64,000 nt of DNA from Pascua guehoae. Lineage: Eukaryota > Basidiomycota > Tremellomycetes > Trichosporonales > Trichosporonaceae. The stretch is taken from assembly GCA_001600415.1 (NCBI GenBank), contig BCJX01000016.1, positions 370,068 through 434,067 on the forward strand, written 5' to 3'. The translations under genes were made by a program, and so were the position numbers. Positions 53,248 to 64,000 of the stretch are shown one piece after another (position 1 is the stretch's first letter; each line of letters opens with the position of its first letter). The notes beneath the pieces are model-generated. The model ran no database searches. It was given only the letters and a program-made list of their open reading frames with translations, and was not told the origin of the DNA.

Positions 53248-55685
53248 GGCGCGGGAGCTGGGCGGGGTTGTTGAATGAGAGGGAGCGGGTTCGTGAAGGG
53301 GTGGGCGGAGGGTTGGTGAGGGCGCGGAGAGGCGAGGCGAGGCGAGGCGAGGCGAGGCGTTGGCGGTGGTGTTGACGCTGGCGCTGGCGTTGGCGTTGTC
53401 TGTAGGGGTGGGGTCGTGGGGGGTGGTGGTGGTGATGATGGGGACGTTGGGGATGCTGATGGCGATAGTGTTCGTACGTGTGCAGTATTTAACCCTCAAG
53501 TCGTATGCACCCAGTCCATCGTCTCTTGGAATTCCGGGTGGGATCGAGTCGCGCAACCCATGACATCATCGTGCGGATGTAGCCCCGGTTTCATTATCCA
53601 TCCCCGCGGGGTGTGTCAGCGCTGACTACTGTCGATTGTCGCCGCGTCGCCGAGGTCAGGTGGTGGATGCACATGGCTTGCGGCCGCGCCGCCTGCTGTG
53701 CTCCGTTGGCTGCAGGTCACTGTGGTGGGCTGCTGGCCGCTGGTTACGTGGGTTGCTGGCTGCTGGCTGATGGCTCGTGGCTGATGGCTCGTGGCCGGGG
53801 CGCGCAACAGTACCTGTACTGGTGTAGTGACAAAGCTCGTACAGGCAGGCCTGTTCGTTGATGCCGCTGCCCGGATGCTGCGTCAGCACGTCAGCACCTC
53901 GTGGCCGACGCCGAAGTGCTATGCATAGCAGCACAGCATCCCGGGCACATGCACTGCACATCTAGTCCGCGTATCCAGCGTGGCCTGCGGCGTACAGCCT
54001 GTTGGGACGCGCGCAGAGTAATTCGTAGACTCGTGGTGTGCGTCGACTGGACCTGGATGAGCGAGACTGGTATTCAGTATCTGCTCCGTCGCATCGAGTT
54101 TGGGCTACGATTGTCTGACCTCGGCGCCCCGCTCCGTCGGCAGTGCACCGCATTGCAGCACGAAACGATGCGACCGGAAAGTGTGGCTGCTGGCTCGCAC
54201 TGATCCGTGCTGTAATGACTTTACGGCGCAGGGAATACAGCACTGAACACCTCGAAATGTCAACAAGAGGGGCGCGGGGTGGCAGTGTACCACTGGGTCC
54301 TGGAGGCCGTCAATGCAGCCTCGCCAAATACAATCGCAATATTTCCCACCCGTAGCCTCGAGCGGTGATATCGCTGCAACCACGTCTGGTGAGGAGACAC
54401 ACCGATATCTTACGGGGCAGCCGAGTCGCTGCTCGTCCTTGTGCCAACTTTGAGCTTTTAGCCGCCCTGCCTTGCCAGCAGACTTTGAACCGCGACCACA
54501 CGGCACTGGGTTCCATGGCGGAAAACATGTGCCCGTACGTGGACCCCGACATGCATGTTCCAGGGCCGTGTCACGCTAAAGGGCCGTGGCACGGTGGCAT
54601 GGATACAGGCCAACAGGGTACGTTAACGCATCAACTGTCTTTGCGACCGTTGTGCAATGTGACCGTCGTGCAATGTGCCATGTGCCGACATTACCAGGGC
54701 GGCAGGGCACGGCGCCACGGCACGGTTTATTGGGCCCCTCGCCGTCAGTGTGTCAGTCGGCTACGGGGCGGAACTGGCGTAACAGGGGGGACGACCCGCA
54801 GGTGCAAGTCCGAAGACTCATGTATCACGGCGTATGGATGAGGTCCTGCGTCGAGTTTGAGGACAGTCGTGTACTGTAGTATGGTGGGCAACTTGAGCCA
54901 CGAGTTGGATGGAAGGTGAGCCTCGTCGCCGATGCGGGGATTGCGTTTCCCCGCACTGCATACTCCCCACTGCACCACTGCACCACTGCACCGCTGCGGA
55001 TTTCCTGGGTGTCACCTGTTCGTACCCGGCCTGGGATTTAGGTCCTGGGTACCGACTACCGCCTGCGGATGTCTACATCCGCGTCTGAATCTCGGCATCC
55101 GCGGCTTGGCTGCTGCCGCCATTCCGCCGGACTTTACGCGATTCCAGCCCTGTCCCTTGTACCGGCGTCCGGTGTCAACTTGGCCTCTCTGCCAAGCTGA
55201 GCTACAAGCTGTGAAAGTGTAGTGATGGCCATGTGCTGCCCTCATGCCGCCAAGCCAAAGAGCCAAAGCCAAACAAAAGGTTCAATTTCGTGCGCACTGT
55301 GCCGTGCCATGCTCGTCTCCTAGCGAGCCGAGGAATGCAAGCGAGGAACCGAGAGTGCGATGGTGGGAAGAGCATAATACATTGTGGTGTATGTACAGGT
55401 GAGATGGTGGTGGGCCAAAGTACGGGTGCGGGGTTGATGTCCTTGTGTGCTTGTGCTCTGTCGTGCGTTGTGGGTGTGTAAAGTCTAGTGTCTATGCGTG
55501 GGGATGAATGGCCCAGCTCGCACCAATGCGAGGGCGTGATTTGTGGGTTTGTGTGTGGGCGGGCGGCGCCCAATTATAAACATTGGAATGGCGGGATGAA
55601 ACAGGCAAACGGCGGGCAAGTGGATAAGGATGACTGTGCAGATCGCCGCTGAAAGAATCGATACGCCTCGGTGGAGTGGGGCGGC
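53248..55685. other. Long gene-poor region
   Basis: No gene is recognised on either strand. A GGCGA pentamer array lies at about 53330-53360 and a TATTTAA word at 53486 may be the MBL gene's TATA element. GGCTGCTGGC/GGCTCGTGGC repeats fill 53700-53800. Several long frames at 54100-54840 and 55000-55600 are Arg/Pro/Cys-rich without family resemblance. Confidence 0.5.
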
Positions 55686-56666
55686 TCAAAGGATGGTCGC
55701 ACCGGCCAGCGCGAGCGTGGCCATCAGGATGAGCGCCAGCGAGAGCGCACCTGCTGGGACTGCGCGAGGAGACGCCCCGCTCTGGTCGAGCGTCTTTGCG
55801 ATTTCGGGGTCGTCGGCCGTCTTGTACGTGATAGGCGCCCATACGGTCGCGTTGGCTGCGGTGCCGTTCTGGCGCTGGATGGCGCAGAGTAAGAGGAGTT
55901 GCTGCAGTGGTTAGTATTCGACCTAGAAATTGTCTCAGGTGCACAAGGGTGGAGCCAAACGATCGGCCCGGTAGGGGGCCATAGCACAGGGCCATGAACC
56001 GAACTATCCGGGAAGACGGTGCTGCTTGCTCGGCGACTGGTTCAATGGCCAGGAAGCTGGCGGCCTAGTGGCCGCCGGGCCATCGGGTCCGCGGGTGGCG
56101 CACGTTTAGAAGACGCCACAATGCAGTGGCGTCGGCACAGAGCGCTCATCTGGATCGGTCGTGTCCCAACTTCTGGATATTCGGCACCGGGCGCGGGTGC
56201 GAGTGTGCGAATGAGCCGAAAGGAGGGGCACGAACATTTGCAGCAACAGGTGTGCCAGACTTTGTGGTGGTGGGGATGGGGGTGGTGCAGACGGGAGAGA
56301 CAGGGGGACTCACTCCAAGATCACTCTTGATCTCCTTTGGTGTAGTGGTGCAGCTCTGGCAGACGCCCGCCGCCTTGGTGATGGACTCGTTGCCGTAGGT
56401 GCCTTCCTTCCACTGGCCGTTGCACAGACATGCAAGGAATTCGTTTGCATAGTTGTACCCGACGAGCTGGGCTGTGGAGGTTAGTGCTCGAGTGCCAGCG
56501 CGACGACTGGCGCATACTCACGAGTATTCTTGAACATGATACGACATTGGGCGAGTGTGTTGGCGTACATGCCACACGTCGTCTGGCAGACTGTGCCTTG
56601 GCTTGTTGCTCCGAGGGCCGCAGTGACGACGGTCAGGAAGACGAAGAGGTCGCGAAGAATGTGCAT
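55686..56666 (-). CDS. Secreted GPI-anchored cysteine-rich protein
   Basis: Three exons: 56666-56522, 56471-56314, 55901-55686, giving 172 residues in frame. An N-terminal signal peptide (LFVFLTVVTAALGA) is followed by eight cysteines at 27, 31, 41, 63, 65, 86, 89 and 107 (VCQTTCGMY; LACLCNG; VCQSC). N-glycosylation sequons include NES and NGT/NAT. A Ser/Gly/Ala segment (DQSGASPRAVPAG) precedes a hydrophobic tail LSLALILMATLALAGATIL ending at the stop, the layout of a GPI-anchored wall or membrane protein. Such short proteins with CxxxC and CxC pairs are common in basidiomycetes but no named family is recognised. Intron 2 is 412 nt and could hide another small exon. Confidence 0.7.
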
Positions 56667-59600
56667 GGCGAAGAAGGGAGAGTGGAAGGATTGTGTGGGG
56701 TTGCGTGTGTGTTGTTACAGTGGGTCGGATGAGACGAGAGCAGCAAAGAGGAGTGAACAGGTTCAAAGGAGGGAGCGAGCCTTTAAGTCGGCAGCCGCGG
56801 TACGAGCCAGAGTGGCGTGCAAGGCTGGGGATGAGGCTGTGTGACGCGGTGGCGAAGGGCGCAGTTGAAGAAGAAGAAGACAGAGTGAAAGAGGAGCAAG
56901 GACTGAATGACGCGCACTTGCGGGGGGTGGCCGTGAATGAATGAATGAATGAATATCGACAAGCAAAGAGCCTTTAAGATGTCGGCTTATGCGGGATCCC
57001 ACAGATCTTGATCTTGAACACTTGGGTACAAGGGATGGGATATCTTTAGGTCAATGGCGGCGGCCCGGGCGGGGGGCGGGGGACGGGGGGGCGAGGGAGC
57101 GGCTGGTGCGGGGAGAGTGGCGGTTGGACAATAACGTGGGGGGAGAGTGAGAGTGCCACGATACAACAAACTCTCTCTTGGGTTGCATTTGGACAAGACG
57201 CAAGAATGTAGGCATGGAGGCATGTAGGCAACGAGGGTAGAGCTCGGCGGAAGCGAACTGTATGGCGGTATGTGCTCGAGTGGCGCATGGCGTTTGAAGA
57301 GGTACCGTTCATGAGCCATGGGGACGGGTGGGAGGCAGGCAAGCAAGGAGGACAACGGTGACGAGGGCGACGAGGGAAGCAGCACAGTGGGTGTGGTGAC
57401 CAGGACAACCGCACCCTTCCCTCACTCCCTTCCCTCCCTTCCTTCCTTCCCACCACCGTGACAAACCCTAGGGCGTTGTGTTGCGGGGGTCTGTGCAGAG
57501 TGAGTGTGCACATGCGCCCCTGCCCCGCCGCCACCCGCAATCGTAAACTTTGTCGTCAGGGAGCATAAAGATCACTGGATCCTCGGGAAACGTCAAAAGA
57601 GACCTCTGGGCAGGGCAGCGCAGTTGGGCAGCTGGGCAGCTGGGTTGCCAGCGCCTTTGCTGCGCAGCTTATTTCGTTGGCCGGGCATGCTCCCCGCAGA
57701 CGTTGCAGTCTTGCAGATTGGCAGCTGCGGGAGCGACGGTTTGATGCGTTGATGGCTGCTTGCTTGAACGTGGGACCAGTCATGTCTCAGGGTCACCGTT
57801 GCCATCCATGCCATGTAAGAGCCCGTTCCTGGTCCCTGAATCACAGGAGCACATGCAGACAGGCACACACCGACCAGGGCGCAGCTACCTGGGAACCACG
57901 CCCGCGTACGGTACCTGCAAATGATCATCATTGGATCTGTGAAGAGTTGATCACCTAACAAAGCTGCTGCACGTCTGCATTCTATTCCCCGAAAATTCAA
58001 CTCGCCGCTCCCGAATGAACAATATTACATGACAGTCAAGCGCTTGGCAGAACCCCAACAGTTTCAACAAGCCACACGACGCAGCCGCATGGTGCAACGG
58101 GAGCGCCACAGGAGGCGCCCAAGATCTCGGTACCACATAGAGATCCACAGAACCAGACAGACGGACTTGCTTGTCTCGCGTCGTCGCGTCGCGTCCGTCC
58201 AAACACGATTCTCTCCCGACAGCGCGCTAGATGTTGGTAACCTGCCAAAGTTATCTCAGCATGGCGCGCACGTACTCTCCAACACATGCATTCGCTGGCG
58301 AGCAGGGCTCAAGGGCGAGTACGTCAAGCAGTGTCCGCTCGATATGCATGCTTACGGCAAATGCATGTCGAGAATGGCTTTTGAGTCTACCCGTGCGTTG
58401 TGCTTTTTTGACTTTGGTTTGTGCTTTGTTTGCATTCGTTCTTCCTGCTGGGTGTGGGGGTGGGGGTGGGCGTACCTGATCGACCTTGGGGGCTGCGGTA
58501 CATAAGATATTAGCCCGAGAGGTGCGTGCTGGTGTCAGACACAACAGTACTCTTTACTCCGACCCAGAACCATACGCCTATTCACCCGCTTTTCTTCCTC
58601 TAGAAATGCTGTGTTAATCTGGCCCAATTCAATCAAGCACAAGCATACAGTCCCATGCTTTCGGTACCCGTGCACCAGACTAAAAATCACAGACAGACAC
58701 AAAATACAAACACAAACACAAACACAAAACAAGAGACAAACACCGATCCAAAGATGAACCGTGTCAGCTCACTCATCTTCTCTAGTTTTCGTGGCTGGTT
58801 GCCATTCCCGCGTCCCGGCGGGTAGGCCCACCCCTTTCAGGCCTTGTTGCCGCGTTTGCCCTCGGGCGATGCGACATTGGCCCCTGCCGTAACCAACGGA
58901 AATTTGGGAACTCGCCTGGTCGTGACCGACATGCCACCGCCTGCATCCCACCCTGTGCCTTCATTTTGGTGCTGTTGCGAGGCCGACTCGTCGGGGCTTG
59001 CCGCGAGTTCAGGAAAACTGCCAAACTGCCAAACTCGCAAACCGGCCAACTGGTCTACCTCTCACGTGTTCCGCAAACATGTCGGCAGACGTGTCAGTCG
59101 ACGTAACCAGAGTACGCAAGGGCACAAACAGGGCACGAGTATCCGGCCCCGAGGTGAGACAGCCGAAGGGAAGGGCGGGAGACCCGAGTGGGGACCCAGT
59201 CCATTACCGTACGTCGGCGCTTGGCCGTTTGGAGCCTGACCTGGCACTGATGTTTGGCTCTGCACATGAAGCCTGCGAAAAGGCTCCGCCATACGCGCGC
59301 CGCATACGGCAGGTTGTGTCGGCATGCACCACCATTGGTAGGTGCAGCTAAACTCTAACGGGATCCAATCCAGAGTTTATGTCTCTAGCACGTGTTTGGA
59401 TGCGATGACGCAGGCGATTTGTTATTGTTGTTGTTGTTATTGTTGTCGTTGTTGCTGACATGACTGTCGAGCTGTTTTTGGACTGTGCAGACAAGGTTGA
59501 CATGTTGGAGCTGTTTTGGGACTTTGCGAACAAGGTTGACTTCGCATTCATGTCCAAATATCAGCGTATATGGTGACCACCTCGGCTTCGGACAGCACAG

Positions 59601-59904
59601 ACGACAATCGCCACCAAGGAATGGAAATAGCTCTGGCCCGCTGCACCACGCCCGCCAGTGGCTGACGCAGGGTGCAGTAATGATGTTGTCTTCCAATGAA
59701 TGCCACTTGACGCTGGTATTGACTGGCACTGAGCAGGATGGCCCTCAACTGCATAGTACAGGTGTGTCCGGAAAGGCGTGAGGCTGCCGCATTGAGCTTG
59801 GGTGCACGCACAAGCAAAAAATGCAGGGTACAGCGAGGAGGGCACCGCAATGTGTCCGCTTGCCATGCCATCGTTTGGTGGGTAGAGTGCGTATGCTCTT
59901 CATT
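56667..59904. other. Long gene-poor region
   Basis: No convincing gene is seen. Simple features only: an AATGAATG run at 56936-56953, (CAAACA)n at 58705-58730, (TTG)n at 59419-59455, and an imperfect 42-bp tandem duplication at 59470-59553 (GAGCTGTTTTTGGACT / GAGCTGTTTTGGGACT with AACAAGGTTGAC). A frame starting at 59080 and others at 57050-57540 lack family similarity. Confidence 0.5.
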
Positions 59905-59985
59905 TGTAAACAATTAGTATTTTATTTTACTTTTTGTAAATTTAAAGTTTATAATTTTCAAAGATTATAAATATATAATATGTCA

Positions 59986-60056
59986 GCACCTTTAACTTAA
60001 TGGTAGAGTTGCTGTCTTCGAAACAGCCGGTATTGGTTCGATTCCAGTAAGGTGTT
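59986..60056 (+). tRNA. Mitochondrial-type tRNA-Arg (anticodon UCG), within the NUMT
   Basis: A 71-base cloverleaf. The acceptor stem GCACCTT / AAGGTGT includes one G-T pair. D arm ACTTAATGGTAGAGT; anticodon stem GCTGT / ACAGC around loop CTTCGAA gives anticodon TCG. T arm ATTGG-TTCGATT-CCAGT. The AT-rich composition and context mark it as mitochondrial in origin. It is probably not expressed as a nuclear tRNA. Confidence 0.75.
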
Positions 60057-60103
60057 ATATAATTAATATATAAGAGATAGATATATTAATTATCAAAAAT
60101 ATT

Positions 60104-60163
60104 GTAAGTATCGTATAGTTGGTTATTACCCCCGCCTTCCAAGTGGATGACTCCAGTTCGAAT
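60104..60163 (+). tRNA. Truncated mitochondrial-type tRNA-Gly (anticodon UCC)
   Basis: GTAAGTA, D arm GTATAGTTGGTTATTAC, anticodon loop CTTCCAA (TCC), then ACTCC-AGTTCGAAT. The second strand of the T stem and the 3' acceptor strand are missing: the sequence changes to nuclear GC-rich DNA at about 60164. It is cut by the insertion boundary. Confidence 0.6.
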
Positions 60164-60169
60164 CGCCTG

Positions 60170-61350
60170 GCCCGTGCTCAACATTGCAGTCTCATGACTT
60201 TCCGGACGCACCTGTATCCAGTATCCCACTGACCACGTGGACCGTGTACTCTTGTACGGCCCAAAGATGGTGACCGCGAGATACAACAGCCCAGAGACGA
60301 GGTTGGCGAGGGCTTCATGTCAGATTGGAAGCATGACGGCCGAGGGCTGGAGTTGGGAACAGAGCAAATTGATATGTTGTAGCCGACAAGAGCAATCAAG
60401 CGGCCGAGGGGTTCACGCGCTCAGTGGAACCTGATGCTCGCGGGCGGATGTCAGTAAGACCCATCAGCCAAGACTCATCAGACAAGACCCATCACGCATC
60501 CCATTCGGTCCACCGATGCCTGCAGAGGTTGTACCATCATTCCTATTTCGTTCTGCTGCGCCGTGCGTTTGCTCCGTAGTTTACCCAGGTACCAACCCAG
60601 GAGTGTGCCATGATCGCACTACCACCGACAGGCTGTGTCGGAAATTAACACCACAGGCTCAACCATCTCGAGCCGGAAGAACAAGCCCACGGCAGTGCGA
60701 CACTCGTTCAGTCCTCGGCGTTAGCAATTAGTGCACCTTCATGAGCACAGCGCCACCCGAGGGTTGGGTTATCCACTCATCCAGGAAGATGCCAAAATGA
60801 CAAAACACACCGTCCGCTCTATGAATCGACGATGTACCCACTCGTGGCATTACGCCGGGAGCACCCGTTGAAGGGCGCAGTGATGCACTCTTTATTCAGT
60901 CATGTTCCGACGCAACGAGCTCATGGGCTGTATCATATCGCCCCCCCCACGTGAACAGGACGAGGGCGCTAGCATTACCAGCGGCTTCGACACCCGCGAG
61001 ACTATTACGGGACATACTGTAGGACGGACACCGAGAGGTGACATGAGCCTGACTGTCGGCGGAGAATCGTTCCGGGGCAATACTCTGGAGTTTCAACTGC
61101 TCGGCGTGTAACCAACGATACCGTACCTGGTCTCCAATCTCGTTCCCCTGTACTGCCCCCCTGTGCTGCGGCGCGTCCTGACACATGAATACGGATGGGA
61201 ACTCTGTACCTAACTCGTCACTTGGTTCGGACCTAGGTTAAAAATGTCCGCGACCGGTTCCCAATGTGACACTCGCAGCTTGGTTGAAGACGAGGGCGTT
61301 GGGAAGCGCGTACATGGTCTTTGTGGGGACGCTTGCGGCCACACGGCTTC
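60170..61350 (-). pseudogene. Possible decayed MFS-type transporter fragments
   Basis: Three minus-strand stretches read as membrane-transporter sequence: TKTMYALPNALVFNQAAS near 61250-61310, AAGNASALVLFTWGGRYDTA near 60920-60985, and EALANLVSGLLYLAVTIFGP near 60255-60320. The WGGxY word recalls multidrug/siderophore-type facilitators. They lie in different frames with stops between. They sit directly beside the mitochondrial insert, which may have landed in an already dying gene. The family call is tentative. Confidence 0.3.
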
Positions 61351-63704
61351 TAGGCAGCAATGTGGACGCAGCTCAGACGTGCCTCCACGCTGGGCCGACC
61401 CGTGGGGTCCACCGTCCCCTTGGACCGCAGTCGTGCGTTTCTCGCGTTTCTCGTGTTTCTGGCGGACACTGAAAATTCACTGTGAGCTGTCTACCGAGTT
61501 CCCTTCAGACAGCAGTGCATTTCTGGGCGGACACACAAAACACACAACGGCGTGGCTGACGAGTCGTGGCGCAGAGTTGGGCGCCTGGGCAGTCGAACCG
61601 GGGTGGTAGAGCTGTGTAGTTGCTGTTGGATTGTTGGATCCGGGTCTGGGCCTCTGAACGCCGTGGCGGACGCCTTGTGCGCACACCATCTGAGTCTCCA
61701 CTGCCCACAGTACCATTGACCACCCCGACTTCACGCCCACAAAGCATGGTGTCCTGCAAGCGGTCCAGCGGACTCGGGGACAATGCAAAATACGCGGAGC
61801 CGTTCACGGTGTCAAGACGCCAACTTTCTCTCCCTCAGGCACACGCGGCGCGAGACAAGAATTTGTGCGCTACATGTCCTCGGATGCACAACCACCGCGC
61901 AGCCGAGTCTCGGTCACCAAACGCCTCCAGTTACAATGTAATGCATGACAAGGGGGACCCCAAATTCCTCACACACTGCACAAAACTCTACTCCAGACCA
62001 GTCGCGAATTCCGAAAAATGAAAGATGCAACGCGCAACGGACCAGGCACGGCACGCTATTGGCCAGTCTACATTCCAGACACGCGTTTCCAAATTGCTCC
62101 CACTCGACGCGTCCATTCCAGAATCACACCACCCGCCGAATAAAACGCGCAACCCACGCAAAACTGCACATACTACACCCACTGCTCAACTGCGCACACT
62201 ACACTACGCGCCACGCCGTTCGGGGGCGACGCCATGCGCCAAGCATACCGGGGCCGTTCGGGGGGTGCAGGCTGGGGCTGATGCGGCCGGCGCCGCCGTG
62301 TGCCGCTGGCGGCTGCCGGCTGCTAGTGGCCTGCTGGACGCTCCGTTTTGGGGTGTCCGCGGTGTGGCTTCGGCAGGCTGCTGCCCTGTCTCTCCGCGGG
62401 CTCGGTCCGGTACTGCCGCCCCGGAATAGGGTACGGGATATTGACGTTTGCTCATCTCGGACTGAGCATTACGAACATGCGAGCTGCTCATCTTATCGCT
62501 GACCATGACCATTCCCAACTCTCACTTTTTACATACTCCATATCCTCATGGAGGGCAGCGCGCACGCGCAGTGCTGCGTACGTGCTGCGTGTATGCTGCG
62601 TACTTTATCATACTTATTCATACTCCTCACCTCTAACTGCGTACTCCCTCTCCACACAACTCACACCCCACAGCACACACTCCACACCCCACAGCACACA
62701 CTCCACACCCCACAGAGGCACTACGTCGTCTGCCTGTACGCACGCCGTTCTGGCCACCAGGTCTCGATCGTCCACGCCCGATCAACACAGCACACGGCCG
62801 CGGACGAGACGGACCATCACTGTACTCGTTCCGCTCATTGACACCGGCCTGTCGGCGGCGCCCCACTCGTCCTCGTCGGTACACTCCGTTGGAATGATCA
62901 ACCCAGCGACCTCGCCACCGTCCCGCCCAGTACGTAGATACGGACCGAACCGCCCCGTTGTCCACTTTGGCCACTTGACACCTCGCGTCACGTTGTCACT
63001 CCCTGCAGTTCTGAGACACAAAAGAAACCAGAGAAACAGGCACGCGCCACGACGCCACGCCAACATTACACAGAGTCTCAAGCCACGCCCGTCCCTTCTT
63101 CTGATTGCACACTGTGCCGAGCGGCGGAGAGCTCACCTTGCAGCATCCAGCGTCGTGCATTGCGCTCATAAGTGCTCAACGGCGGCGAGCACGCCCCAGT
63201 ACCCACATTGCCACCCCATTTGCCTCGTGTTCTTCGCATGGTGGACACTCGACACCATCCATCGTTGTGGACACACGCTCATCAGACAGCACCACCCCGC
63301 ATACCTCCTCACCACCGCATTCTGTCCCCACACGGCACACGCCCCACCCCCGCACTCCCCCCGACCGCCGAGCACACACTGTGCCCGCTCGCCGCCCCGC
63401 CCGACCGTGCTGCCCGAGGCCTGCGCTACGCTGCATTTAATCCCCCCTTGCTCGCTTCCGACATTTTGCCACCACTCTCCCCGGCGTCATCAGCCCCTCT
63501 CACATCTTCCCCCCGCCCCTCTCCATTATCGACCACCCAGATCACAGCGAGGGAGCCCCAGCACCTGCGCCCCCAGAGTCGATATCCCCGCCCGCGACAC
63601 TCGTACTCGCACCCACACTCGCACTTGCACTCGCACTCGCGCCCCGCCACCAGCCGCGACCCACCACCTCCAGTGTCCGCACACCCGCATCCCAACCCCA
63701 CACC
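61351..63704. other. Long gene-poor region
   Basis: No intact gene is recognised. The very long plus-strand frame across 62348-63814 is Ser/His/Pro/Arg-rich repeat translation. It includes the 21-bp array at 62653-62715 and CACTCGCA repeats at 63600-63650 in the leader of the last gene. Confidence 0.5.
62653..62715. repeat. 21-bp tandem array, three units
   Basis: Unit CACACACTCCACACCCCACA plus G, two perfect copies and one with two changes. Confidence 0.9.
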
Positions 63705-63754
63705 ATGACCGGGTACGAGCTCGGCGTCGCCCAGCGGATCGGCAACGGAGTCAA
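63705..63754 (+). CDS. First exon of a gene leaving the window (partial, unidentified)
   Basis: ATG in CACCATGACC opens MTGYELGVAQRIGNGVK and ends in phase 2 at GTGAGT (63755). The leader, the Kozak-like context and the strong donor look like a normal gene start. Seventeen residues are too few to name a family. The remaining 240 bases to the window edge read as intron or 5' region without a clear acceptor. Confidence 0.5.
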
Positions 63755-64000
63755 GTGAGTACTCTGGAGCGGACTGGACTCGTGATGCCCGATCCTCGAT
63801 CGACTCAGAGTTAGAGTTGGTCTCAGTCTTGGATCTCGGCTTGGGGTCTCAGTTTCAGCTCCTGGCTGCGTGTGGCGTCGACATCCACTGACGTATTTCC
63901 TTTGGTCTCTCGTCTCTCCCCCCTCTGGCCCTCTTCTGCCCACCCGACCTGATCTACCGATTCCAATCTCCCAATCGCCGCCAATGTCGCACCCGCTTGC

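Larger units (their letters stand above)
59905..60163 (+). other. Nuclear insert of mitochondrial DNA (NUMT)
   Basis: About 260 bases of extremely AT-rich sequence with abrupt edges in a GC-rich setting. It contains one complete and one truncated tRNA of mitochondrial type, in tandem on the plus strand, separated by AATTAATATA-type spacer. Both tRNAs and the spacer composition are as in fungal mitochondrial genomes. The right edge falls inside the T arm of the second tRNA, at GTTCGAATC, after which GC-rich DNA resumes. Confidence 0.8.

Noticed and set aside
54365..54841. 158-residue plus-strand frame in the gene-poor region
   Set aside because: No splice sites, codon pattern or motif support it; Cys/His/Arg-rich composition fits chance translation of GC-rich DNA.
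62348..63814. 488-residue plus-strand frame
   Set aside because: It translates Pro/His/Ser/Arg low-complexity repeats and runs through the donor of the real first exon at 63755.

Overview
The window is nuclear DNA of a GC-rich, intron-dense basidiomycete yeast. Tremellomycetes (Trichosporonales or Cryptococcus relatives) fits best. This rests on GTRNGT...CTNAC...YAG introns, mostly 34 to 250 nt, on protein families recognised by eye (Rev7, Leo1, a metaxin, Src1/Heh, fungal Fpg, ATP synthase subunit 4, Hsp12), and on the base composition. No database search was possible. Every gene model was spliced by hand from the sequence.

Layout. 1-6500: orphan first exon of a KIN17-like gene (-), CUE-domain protein (+), REV7 (-), metaxin/SAM35-like protein (+). 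6500-12500: gene-poor DNA with decayed coding fragments, two copies of a small inverted-repeat element with Tc1/mariner features, and a compact HSP12 gene. 12500-21800: SRC1/HEH inner nuclear membrane protein (+), FPG1 DNA glycosylase (-, ten exons), a 774-residue protein of unknown function (+), a small four-helix membrane protein (-). 21800-24100: repeats around an 865-base assembly gap, then a minisatellite. 24100-30450: a truncated NmrA-like gene, a DUF1275 membrane protein and a coiled-coil protein (all -). 32100-37900: two DUF3224-like paralogues flanking an aldo-keto reductase, then a tRNA-Trp. 38500-43000: a ubiquitin-like/YLYP-domain fusion, a cysteine hydrolase, a polytopic membrane protein. 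43100-46300: repeats and a cox1-like relic. 46300-53250: ATP4 (-) and LEO1 (+) share a divergent promoter, followed by a metallo-beta-lactamase-fold protein (-). 53250-63700: mostly gene-poor, with one GPI-anchored cysteine-rich protein, a sharp AT-rich block that is a nuclear insert of mitochondrial DNA carrying mitochondrial-type tRNAs, transporter relics beside it, and the first exon of a gene that leaves the window at 63705.

Functionally the genes are mostly housekeeping: DNA repair (Rev7, Fpg, KIN17), mitochondria (metaxin, ATP4), transcription (Leo1), nuclear envelope (Src1), stress (Hsp12). They do not form one pathway. The DUF3224/reductase/DUF3224 group is the only arrangement that looks like a functional neighbourhood. 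The less ordinary content is the ubiquitin-like fusion with a non-processable GD end, the mitochondrial insert, the small inverted-repeat family, the very short introns and microexons in FPG1, SRC1 and ATP4, and an aldo-keto reductase whose last intron does not join in frame as sequenced.
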